Shown here piece by piece: positions 1 to 6,323 of a stretch of 15,482 nucleotides of DNA. The position numbers and the translations under genes are program-made. The DNA is taken from positions 1-15,482 of the forward strand of contig DBKX01000342.1 of the NCBI GenBank assembly GCA_002297865.1, written 5' to 3'. Under the pieces are notes generated by a model that made no database searches, was not told the DNA's origin, and saw only the letters and a list, made by a program, of their open reading frames with translations. Positions within the stretch are counted from its first letter, which is position 1, and every line of letters begins with the position of its first letter. The stretch comes from Lachnoclostridium sp. UBA739 (GTDB taxonomy: Bacteria > Bacillota_A > Clostridia > Lachnospirales > Lachnospiraceae).

Positions 1-1
1 G

Positions 2-334
2 TGGGTACAGGCAGAGGCTGTATTAGGCTTTTTAAACGGTTATCAAAAGGAACCAGAAAAGACAGAGTACTTAGAGGCTGCGAAAAATATCTGGTCATAC
101 ATTCAAGAGCATTTTGTTGATAAGAGACCAGGTTCTGAATGGTTCTGGCTGGTTGACGACAATGGTAAATCTGTGGAAGTTGAGTTGTCAGATAAGGAAG
201 TAGAATCATTAAAACCAGTGTTGGGAGAAATTAAGAATAATAGAATCATAAAGCCTATCGTAGAGCCTTGGAAATGTCCTTATCATAATGGACGTATGTG
301 TATGGAGATTATACGGAGGAATCTAGATGTTTAA
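2..334 (+). CDS. Cellobiose 2-epimerase, C-terminal part (5' end outside window)
   Basis: This is an open frame entering from the left edge, about 110 codons long, with the sequence character of the AGE/cellobiose 2-epimerase superfamily C-terminus. The first visible residues read [14 protein letters not shown], matching the family's conserved inner helix with its catalytic-region Glu (codon 14-16). An EWFW segment follows around 137-148, then WKCPYHNGR, whose His (codon 284-286) corresponds to the conserved C-terminal catalytic His. Known family members interconvert the reducing-end glucose and mannose of beta-1,4-linked disaccharides such as cellobiose or mannobiose, in the cytoplasm. The stop overlaps the start of the downstream GH130 phosphorylase by 8 nt, which implies translational coupling. 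That neighbour makes mannobiose to mannosyl-glucose the likely physiological reaction (inference). The N-terminal (alpha/alpha)6-barrel helices lie outside the window. Confidence 0.88.
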   Translation, partial: WVQAEAVLGFLNGYQKEPEKTEYLEAAKNIWSYIQEHFVDKRPGSEWFWLVDDNGKSVEVELSDKEVESLKPVLGEIKNNRIIKPIVEPWKCPYHNGRMCMEIIRRNLDV

Positions 335-1496
335 TGAAAGATATTATATTGAGAAGGAAAAGTATGATAGATTAGTTGCAAGAAAGAACATAAAAAGTGA
401 CTTTTACAACGGAATTTATGATCGTTGGGAATATCCTGTTTTAACAAATGAACATATTCCACTTACATGGAAATATGACTTAAATCCTGAGACAAATCCA
501 TATTTTATGGAACGGTTAGGAGTAAATGCAGTCTTTAATGCAGGTGCTATTGAGTTGAATGGTAAATACTATTTAATCGCTCGAATCGAAGGAAATGATA
601 GAAAATCTTTTTTTGGAGTAGCAGAGAGTGACAATGGTATAGATGGTTTTAAATTCTGGGACTATCCAATCTTACTAGAAGATACCTGTAAGGAAGAAAC
701 CAATGTATACGATATGAGACTGACAAAGCATGAGGATGGTTACATATATGGAGTATTTTGTTCTGAGAGTAAGGATACAACATCAAATGATCTTTCAGCA
801 GCAGTTGCAGCAGCAGGAATTGTTAGGACTAAGGATTTGAAAACGTGGGAACGTCTCCCAAATCTAGTAACAAAAAACAGTCCTCAACAAAGAAATGTTG
901 TGCTTCATCCAGAGTTCGTAGATGGAAAGTATGCATTTTATACAAGACCAATGGATGATTTTATTGAGACTGGTTCTGGTGGTGGAATTGGTTTTGGCTT
1001 ATGTGAGGATATTACAAATGCAGTTATTGATGAGGAACTAATCACTAGTAAGAGAAAGTATCATACAATAACAGAAGCCAAAAATGGGGCAGGGGCTGTT
1101 CCAATAAAAACCGATAAAGGGTTTATACATATTGCACATGGTGTTCGTAATACGGCAGCAGGACTTCGATATGTTATTTATGCTTTTGCAACTGCGTTGG
1201 ATAAACCATGGGAAGTAATAGCTGAGCCATCAGGATATTTGATTGCCCCACTTGGAGAAGAAAGAGTTGGGGATGTATCAAACGTTGTATTTACCAATGG
1301 AGCAATTGCGGATGAAAAGGGAGATGTTTATATTTATTATGCTTCTTCTGATACTAGAATGCATGTTGCAACAACTACAATTGATAAATTAAAGGATTAT
1401 GTATTCAACACACCAAGTGATCCGTTACGTTCGGTAAAATGTGTGGAGCAGCGTTGCGAGTTAATTAAAAGAAACTTAGAATATCTAAATAAATAA
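327..1496 (+). CDS. GH130 4-O-beta-D-mannosyl-D-glucose phosphorylase
   Basis: The 389-residue product has the length and pattern of GH130 subfamily 1 phosphorylases, which split beta-1,4-mannosyl-glucose with phosphate into alpha-mannose-1-phosphate and glucose. Visible family features are the five-bladed propeller-type segments, an N-terminal motif around residues 64-73 ([10 protein letters not shown]), NVYDMRLT with Asp129 at the expected general-acid position, the HPEF and YTRPMDDF segments around residues 190-213, and a long GSGGGIGFG stretch just after them. There is no signal peptide, so it acts in the cytoplasm. The ATG at 327 is preceded by CGGAGGA (314-320) at 6 nt spacing, and the gene overlaps the epimerase stop. 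Pairing with an epimerase is the classical arrangement for mannobiose use. GH130 also contains mannooligosaccharide phosphorylases, but the subfamily 1 match and the linked epimerase favour the disaccharide-specific role. Confidence 0.9.
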   Translation: MFNERYYIEKEKYDRLVARKNIKSDFYNGIYDRWEYPVLTNEHIPLTWKYDLNPETNPYFMERLGVNAVFNAGAIELNGKYYLIARIEGNDRKSFFGVAESDNGIDGFKFWDYPILLEDTCKEETNVYDMRLTKHEDGYIYGVFCSESKDTTSNDLSAAVAAAGIVRTKDLKTWERLPNLVTKNSPQQRNVVLHPEFVDGKYAFYTRPMDDFIETGSGGGIGFGLCEDITNAVIDEELITSKRKYHTITEAKNGAGAVPIKTDKGFIHIAHGVRNTAAGLRYVIYAFATALDKPWEVIAEPSGYLIAPLGEERVGDVSNVVFTNGAIADEKGDVYIYYASSDTRMHVATTTIDKLKDYVFNTPSDPLRSVKCVEQRCELIKRNLEYLNK

Positions 1497-1560
1497 TAAG
1501 GTTAAGAGGGGCTTGTATAATAAGTGTATGCTTGCCCCTGTTTCAATTAAGGGAGGAAAT

Positions 1561-3072
1561 ATGAAGAAGTGTCTCAAGGCTGCTCAAATATTTAGTGATA
1601 ACATGGTGTTGCAAAGAAATCAAAATGTTTTTGTATGGGGAGAGGGGCGTAAAAATTCCATTATTACAGTTACGATAAATGGTCATATGGTAAAGACAAA
1701 GACAATAGAATATAACTGGAGTGTAGAAATCCCTAGAATGGAAGCTGGTGGTCCATATATTCTCACAATTTCAGATGGAGTAGATGAAATTGCTTTTCAT
1801 GATGTTATGATTGGTGAGGTATGGCTTGCAGGTGGCCAATCTAACATGGAAATGGAACTTCAAAATTCCTTAAATGGAATGGAGGAAGCACACAAGGCAG
1901 ATAATAAGCTGATTCGTTTCTATAATACAGCGCATATTGCTACTTTAGAGGAAAAAGATTTAGAAGAGGAAAAGAAGAGTAGCTGGAAGATTGTAAATTC
2001 GTGTACGGCAGGTGAAATGTCAGCAGTAGCGTATTATATGGCGAAGGAGTTACAAAAAGAGTTAGAAATTGCAATTGGAATTATTGATTGTTATTGGGGT
2101 GGGAGTTCCATATCTTGTTGGATGAGTGAAGAATATTTAGAGAGTGATATGAATGCACAAATTTACTTTGAAGAATGGCAGGAACTAGTGGGTGAAAAGT
2201 CAATTGAAGAGTATGAACAAGAAGTGGAGACATTTAACAACGAGTTTCAAAGGTGGGTTCAAAAATCAGAAAGTCTAAGGCAAGAGAATCCAGACATTAC
2301 AATGAGGGATATCATTGAACTGATTGGAAATTGTCCTTGGGAGAGACCAGTGGGATACAAGTCACCATATCGCCCAGCAGGACTTTATCACACCATGATA
2401 CAAAGAGTAGCACCATACTCAATAAAAGGTTTCATGTGGTACCAAGGGGAACAGGATGCGGGTAAAGCAGATATTTATGATAAGATGCTTTATAAGCTAA
2501 TTGAACAATGGCGTACAGAATGGAAGGATGATAGCTTGCCATTTTACATTGTACAACTACCAATGTGGATTGAAAAAGGTGCTGAAGACGATAAATCTTG
2601 GGCAGTAATTCGAGATAAACAGAGGAAAGTAGTAGATACTGTTAAGAATACATATTTAACCGTACTAATTGATTGTGGTGAATTTGATAACATTCATCCC
2701 CTAGATAAGGAAATTGTAGGTCATAGATTGGCAATACAGATACTAAAATATAATTATAAATATAAAGAATTATATGTTGAGGGACCAAAGTATTTACAAA
2801 GGGACTTAAAAGATGATAAAATTGTGTTGTATTTTGAAAATGTGTATGGAGGCTTTCAAGTAAGAGGGGACGATAAGATAAAATTATTTGAGGTTGCGTC
2901 TAGTGATAAAGTATTTGTGGAAGCAGATGCGGTGATTGTAGGTGATACAATTGAAGTCTCTAGTAAATTGGTAAAAAATCCAAAATACGCTAGATATGGT
3001 TGGACCAATTATGGTATAGTAAACTTATTTAATGCAGAAGGTTTCCCAGTAGCACCTTTTGCAACTATATAA
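1561..3072 (+). CDS. Cytoplasmic SGNH/SASA-type carbohydrate acetylesterase (sialate O-acetylesterase-like)
   Basis: The chosen ATG gives 503 residues and is preceded by GGGAGG (1551-1556). An in-frame TTG at 1513 would add 16 residues but has no comparable ribosome site. The N-terminus (about 1-90) is a beta-sandwich-like segment with NMVLQR and VWG, typical of 'sialate O-acetylesterase' proteins. The catalytic SGNH/SASA domain follows: GGQSNMEM with nucleophile Ser94, an IIDCYWGGSSI block, WYQGEQDA (Gln295-Gly296-Glu297; many relatives read WYQGESN), and D376-N-I-H379, the classical DxxH Asp/His pair. There is no signal peptide, so it should act on imported oligosaccharides. Its place between a mannosyl-glucose phosphorylase and a hexomutase suggests removal of O-acetyl groups from manno-oligosaccharides rather than from sialic acid (inference). 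The exact CE family cannot be fixed by eye. Confidence 0.82.
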   Translation: MKKCLKAAQIFSDNMVLQRNQNVFVWGEGRKNSIITVTINGHMVKTKTIEYNWSVEIPRMEAGGPYILTISDGVDEIAFHDVMIGEVWLAGGQSNMEMELQNSLNGMEEAHKADNKLIRFYNTAHIATLEEKDLEEEKKSSWKIVNSCTAGEMSAVAYYMAKELQKELEIAIGIIDCYWGGSSISCWMSEEYLESDMNAQIYFEEWQELVGEKSIEEYEQEVETFNNEFQRWVQKSESLRQENPDITMRDIIELIGNCPWERPVGYKSPYRPAGLYHTMIQRVAPYSIKGFMWYQGEQDAGKADIYDKMLYKLIEQWRTEWKDDSLPFYIVQLPMWIEKGAEDDKSWAVIRDKQRKVVDTVKNTYLTVLIDCGEFDNIHPLDKEIVGHRLAIQILKYNYKYKELYVEGPKYLQRDLKDDKIVLYFENVYGGFQVRGDDKIKLFEVASSDKVFVEADAVIVGDTIEVSSKLVKNPKYARYGWTNYGIVNLFNAEGFPVAPFATI

Positions 3073-3108
3073 AGTTTATATTAATAACGATTTAGAAAGG
3101 AAATAGCT

Positions 3109-4833
3109 ATGGACTACAAGATGAGTTATGAGAAATGGTGCGAAGATTCCTATTTTGATGAGGCTACTCGCAATGAATTATTGTCACTAAAGGGAAATGA
3201 AGCGGAAATAGAGGATCGTTTTTATAAGGATCTTGAATTTGGTACAGGTGGAATGAGAGGCATTATTGGTGCAGGTACGAATCGACTTAACATTTATACA
3301 ATTCGTAAAGCAACTCAGGGCCTTGCTAATTTTATTATAAAAGAAGGTGCGCAGAGCAAGGGCGTTGCAATTGCTTATGACTCTAGACACATGTCACCAG
3401 AGTTTGCAGATGAAGCAGCTCTTTGTTTAGCCGCTAATGGAATTAAAGCTTATGTATTCGAATCTTTACGTCCAACTCCTGAGTTATCTTTTGCACTTAG
3501 AACGTTAGGATGTACAGCAGGTATTGTTGTTACAGCTAGCCACAATCCACCAGAATATAATGGGTACAAGGTTTATTGGGAAGATGGTGCACAGGTTACA
3601 TTCCCTAAGGACAAAGAGATTATCACAGAGGTTAATAATGTGACAGATTTCCATACAGTTAAAACTATGAGTAAAGAAGATGCTGAAAAAGCAGGTTTAT
3701 ATCAAGTAATCGGTAAGGAAATTGACGATAAATATATCGAACAGTTAAAGAAACAAGTAGTACATCCAGAAATTATAAAAGAAGTAGGCAAGGACTTAAA
3801 AATCGTCTATACACCATTACATGGAACTGGTAATATACCAGCAAGACGAGTGCTTAAAGAGTTAGGTTTTGAAAATGTTTACGTAGTAAAAGAACAAGAA
3901 CTTCCAGAGGGGGATTTTCCAACAGTAAGTTACCCTAACCCAGAAGCAGCAGAAGCTTTTGCATTAGCCCTTAAGTTAGCAAAAGAAGTAGATGCTGATA
4001 TTGTATTAGCAACGGATCCGGATGCTGACCGTCTTGGTGTATACGCAAAAGATTCTAAAACAGGCGAATATATGTCCTTTACAGGAAATATGTCTGGTAT
4101 GTTAATCTGTGAATACTTAATGTCACAGAAACAGGCAATGGGAACACTTCCTGCAAATGGTGCATTAATTAAAACAATCGTGTCTACTAATATGGCTGAT
4201 GAGGTTGCTAAGAACTACAATATGAAGTTAATCGAAGTTCTTACAGGATTCAAGTTCATTGGTGAACAGATTAAATTATTCGAACAAAATCAAGATTACG
4301 AGTACGTATTTGGTTTTGAAGAAAGCTATGGCTGTTTAGTTGGTACACACGCACGTGATAAAGATGCGATTGTGGCAGTTATGTGTTTATGTGAAGCAGC
4401 AGCTTACTACAAATCAAAGAACTTAACTTTATGGGATCAGATGATTAACATTTTTGAGAAATATGGCTATTTCCGTGAAGGTCTTCATACAATGACTTTA
4501 AAAGGTATTACAGGAGCACAGGAAATTCAGAACATCTTAGAAAGAGTTCGTAATAACCCACCTACAGTTTTAGGTGATTATAAGGTAAAAGAAGTTAGAG
4601 ATTATCTGAAGGAAGAAATCACAAATGGTGCAACAAAAGAAGTTTCTCCTACAGGTTTACCAGTTTCAAATGTTCTTTACTATGATCTAGAGGATGGCGC
4701 TTGGTGTTGTGTAAGACCATCTGGTACAGAACCAAAAATTAAGTTTTATTTTGGCGTAAAAGGAACAAGTTTTGAAGATGCAAATGAAAAACTTGAAGCT
4801 TTAACAAAAGCTATGCTTGATTTTGCAAAATAA
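3109..4833 (+). CDS. Alpha-D-phosphohexomutase (phosphoglucomutase/phosphomannomutase)
   Basis: The 574-residue product has all four hallmark loops of the alpha-D-phosphohexomutase superfamily in order: TASHNPPEYNG with phosphoserine Ser144, the metal-binding DPDADR (303-308), the sugar-specificity loop GFEESYG (402-408), and the phosphate-binding RPSGTEPK (536-543). Length and the N-terminal RFYKDLEFGTGGMRG segment match the long PgcA/PGM2-like group, which interconverts hexose-1- and hexose-6-phosphates. An AGAAAGGAAATAG ribosome site precedes the ATG. It lies 36 nt after the esterase with no terminator between, and is the last gene of the operon. In this context its job is probably mannose-1-phosphate to mannose-6-phosphate, linking the phosphorylase product to glycolysis via mannose-6-phosphate isomerase. 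Family members of this type may equally use glucose-1-phosphate, and the sequence alone does not decide. Confidence 0.9.
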   Translation: MDYKMSYEKWCEDSYFDEATRNELLSLKGNEAEIEDRFYKDLEFGTGGMRGIIGAGTNRLNIYTIRKATQGLANFIIKEGAQSKGVAIAYDSRHMSPEFADEAALCLAANGIKAYVFESLRPTPELSFALRTLGCTAGIVVTASHNPPEYNGYKVYWEDGAQVTFPKDKEIITEVNNVTDFHTVKTMSKEDAEKAGLYQVIGKEIDDKYIEQLKKQVVHPEIIKEVGKDLKIVYTPLHGTGNIPARRVLKELGFENVYVVKEQELPEGDFPTVSYPNPEAAEAFALALKLAKEVDADIVLATDPDADRLGVYAKDSKTGEYMSFTGNMSGMLICEYLMSQKQAMGTLPANGALIKTIVSTNMADEVAKNYNMKLIEVLTGFKFIGEQIKLFEQNQDYEYVFGFEESYGCLVGTHARDKDAIVAVMCLCEAAAYYKSKNLTLWDQMINIFEKYGYFREGLHTMTLKGITGAQEIQNILERVRNNPPTVLGDYKVKEVRDYLKEEITNGATKEVSPTGLPVSNVLYYDLEDGAWCCVRPSGTEPKIKFYFGVKGTSFEDANEKLEALTKAMLDFAK

Positions 4834-4842
4834 TAAATAATT

Positions 4843-4892
4843 AACTGCTATTTTGCTTACTAAAATGGGGGGTAAAATAGCAGTTTTTATTT
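4843..4892 (+). terminator. Intrinsic terminator of the mannan-type operon
   Basis: A perfect 12-bp inverted repeat pairs AACTGCTATTTT (4843-4854) with AAAATAGCAGTT (4874-4885). Extra inner G-U and C-G pairs are possible. The right arm runs into TTTTTATTT. It starts 9 nt after the hexomutase stop and closes the operon. Confidence 0.9.
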
Positions 4893-4919
4893 GAACTAAT
4901 ATAATGAATGAAGTATAAT
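4891..4919 (+). promoter_or_regulatory. Probable sigma-A promoter for the DUF3881-type gene
   Basis: TTGAAC (4891-4896) and TATAAT (4914-4919) are separated by exactly 17 bp, close to the vegetative consensus. The -35 hexamer begins at the end of the preceding terminator's T-tract. The predicted transcript start near 4926 leaves a leader of about 30 nt before the GTG start. Confidence 0.6.
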
Positions 4920-4956
4920 AAGAAAAAAGTTATTGTAATGGAAGGAAGGTGGTTGC

Positions 4957-5841
4957 GTGCATAGTTATTTACGTGCTGTTGGTTTTAGTAATGTAAAAAG
5001 AAGGGCAGAGTTGGATAAGATTCTTGGTCGTATTATGGACAGGCCGAATGAAAAACGAATGAATAAAGTGAATGAGACAACCACTCTGACGGAAATGAAA
5101 TTAGATTTTGCTCCGAATATGGGAGTGGCAATTCGTGGTGAGTATGATGAGAAGGGCTTCTTTCATTTAGATCACTACTTTCCATATTTTAAGGGATCAA
5201 GAGTTTCAATTAAGGAAAATGTATGCATTAATAAACGAGTTGATACGGAAGCTTATACAGGCATGTGTGATGATGTGAGATTAGGGGTATCCCTTATCTT
5301 TTATCTTCAGAATGGCATGGAGTGTGTGAAGCATAATTACACTTCTTCTCGCGAAGGAAAATATCTTGAAGTAACGTTATCGGCTTTGTCGGTTCAAGGG
5401 ATTGTTATGTTGGGAATCGCTGTAAATGAAGAGAAGAAGGCATCTATGGCAGCAGAGGCTAAGATTCGAAGACAGCTTATTGCAGAAGCTAAGATGGGTA
5501 ATCAGGAAGCAATAGATAGTCTGACAATTGATGATATAGATATGTATTCGATGATTTCAAGAAGAGCTCGTACAGAGGATATTTATACAATTGTAGAAAG
5601 TAGTTTTATACCGTATGGATCAGAGTCAGATAATTATACCATTATAGGTACTATTTTAGAAAGTAAGCTGGTAGTAAATCAGATGACAGGTGAGCAGGTT
5701 TATCAGATATTAGTTAATTGTAATGATCTTATATATGATGTTGGTATTAACAAGCTTGATTTACTTGGCGAACCAAAGCCAGGAAGACGTTTTAAGGGAA
5801 ACATCTGGATGCAGGGATATGCTAGTATGCCAGGATGGTAA
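4957..5841 (+). CDS. DUF3881-type conserved protein of unknown function
   Basis: The 294-residue product resembles the DUF3881 family, which I know mainly from Lachnospiraceae and which has no established function. The GTG start at 4957 is set by AAGGAAGGTGG (4942-4952). The protein has no signal peptide, transmembrane segment or cysteine cluster, so it is expected to be cytosolic. It starts MHSYLRAVGFSNVKRR. It has a central beta-rich part (about 60-155) with aromatic-rich stretches such as FHLDHYFPYFKG, a short charged helix (about 158-180), a segment with alternating acidic and aromatic residues (ISRRARTEDIYTIVESSF), and a beta-rich C-terminus ending in NIWMQGYASMPGW. It is monocistronic, with its own promoter just after the operon terminator, so it need not be related to mannan use. 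No catalytic motif is visible. The family assignment is from memory of sequence style and not a search. Confidence 0.7.
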   Translation: MHSYLRAVGFSNVKRRAELDKILGRIMDRPNEKRMNKVNETTTLTEMKLDFAPNMGVAIRGEYDEKGFFHLDHYFPYFKGSRVSIKENVCINKRVDTEAYTGMCDDVRLGVSLIFYLQNGMECVKHNYTSSREGKYLEVTLSALSVQGIVMLGIAVNEEKKASMAAEAKIRRQLIAEAKMGNQEAIDSLTIDDIDMYSMISRRARTEDIYTIVESSFIPYGSESDNYTIIGTILESKLVVNQMTGEQVYQILVNCNDLIYDVGINKLDLLGEPKPGRRFKGNIWMQGYASMPGW

Positions 5842-5895
5842 TGAATGACAGTGAAGCTTTGTATGCCGTAATTCCTAATATGTAGTGTTCTTACA

Positions 5896-5923
5896 TTGAC
5901 ATTTTCTGAAATTACGGTATAAT
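5896..5923 (+). promoter_or_regulatory. Promoter of tRNA-Arg(CCU)
   Basis: A perfect TTGACA (5896-5901) and a perfect TATAAT (5918-5923) are separated by 16 bp. The -10 ends 14 nt before the first tRNA nucleotide, so the 5' leader of the precursor is only a few bases. Near-consensus hexamers are typical of stable-RNA promoters. Confidence 0.75.
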
Positions 5924-5937
5924 TAATTTGGTTGCAT

Positions 5938-6009
5938 GTTCTCATAGTTAAATGGATATAACAGGGACCTCCTAAGTCTCAGTTGTAGGTTCGATTCCTA
6001 CTGGGAACG
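5938..6009 (+). tRNA. tRNA-Arg, anticodon CCU
   Basis: A complete cloverleaf can be drawn by eye. The acceptor stem is GTTCTCA (5938-5944) with TGGGAAC (6002-6008; one G-U pair) and discriminator G6009. The D stem is GTTA/TAAC (5947-5950/5959-5962). The anticodon stem is GGGAC/GTCTC (5964-5968/5976-5980), with loop CTCCTAA giving anticodon CCT at 5971-5973. The variable loop has 4 nt, and the T stem is GTAGG/CCTAC (5985-5989/5997-6001) with loop TTCGATT. It reads AGG codons. The 3' CCA is not encoded (TCA follows) and must be added after transcription. It is a lone tRNA between its own promoter and terminator. Confidence 0.95.
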
Positions 6010-6040
6010 TCATTTTATACGGAAAATAATAATAAATAAT

Positions 6041-6088
6041 TAAGAGGTCGGTAGATGAATATATGATCTACCGACCTCTTATATTTTA
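6041..6088 (+). terminator. Intrinsic terminator after tRNA-Arg
   Basis: A perfect 16-bp inverted repeat pairs TAAGAGGTCGGTAGAT (6041-6056) with ATCTACCGACCTCTTA (6066-6081) around a 9-nt loop, followed by TATATTTT. It lies 31 nt past the tRNA. The long stem makes it the strongest terminator in the window and isolates the adhesin unit from upstream transcription. Confidence 0.88.
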
Positions 6089-6323
6089 AAGTTATTTCGT
6101 AATAAATAACTAATTTAGAGAAAACCTTAATAAGGGAGTAAAAAGAATCGATATCTATGTCGATAACAACAGTAAGGGATATTATTGCACAGTAGAAAAA
6201 ACTGTACTGGTTTATGAATTAGACAAGGGGGGGAAAATAAATTGTCTACTGCATAAACAAAACGGGAATAGAGAGGTACACTATCTTATTCAACAAATAA
6301 AAGATAGAAAGGATGTTGCAACA
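6089..6323 (+). promoter_or_regulatory. Hairpin-rich leader of the adhesin gene, no canonical promoter found
   Basis: These 235 nt between the tRNA terminator and the adhesin start contain several inverted repeats. They are AGTTATTT/AAATAACT (6090-6097/6104-6111), ACAGT/ACTGT (6189-6193/6201-6205), an interrupted stem GTTTATG-aat-TAGACAA with TTGTCTA-ctg-CATAAAC (6210-6226/6242-6258), CTATCTT/AAGATAG (6281-6287/6301-6307) and the 10-bp palindrome TGTTGCAACA (6314-6323), which touches the start codon. A run of seven G lies in the loop of the largest hairpin (6227-6233). I could not find a good -35/-10 pair and recognised no known riboswitch class. The density of repeats suggests operators or a structured 5' UTR, but the function is unknown. 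Confidence 0.5.

Noticed and set aside
1507..1539. AGGGGC/GCCCCT inverted repeat between the phosphorylase and esterase genes as a terminator
   Set aside because: The stem is only 6 bp with a 21-nt loop and no T-run, and the genes on both sides belong to one pathway. At most it is a processing site.
1513..1560. Possible N-terminal extension of the acetylesterase from a TTG at 1513
   Set aside because: The ATG at 1561 has a strong GGGAGG site and begins the normal family N-terminus. The added residues do not resemble the family and no ribosome site precedes the TTG.
6227..6233. G7 tract as a translational phase-variation switch
   Set aside because: Checking the other two frames upstream shows that the candidate ATG and TTG starts reach stop codons before the tract, so slippage would not switch a translated frame on or off.
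6210..6258. Invertible promoter or recombinase site in the adhesin leader
   Set aside because: The arms are separated by only 15 nt, too little to carry a promoter, and no recombinase gene is nearby. A hairpin or operator is simpler.
5938..6323. tRNA-Arg as an integration site for a mobile element carrying the adhesin
   Set aside because: No integrase is present, I see no repeat of the tRNA 3' end downstream, and base composition does not change visibly.
6089..6323. Known riboswitch (c-di-GMP, glycine, T-box or similar)
   Set aside because: I could not match the conserved core nucleotides of any class I know. Only generic inverted repeats are visible.
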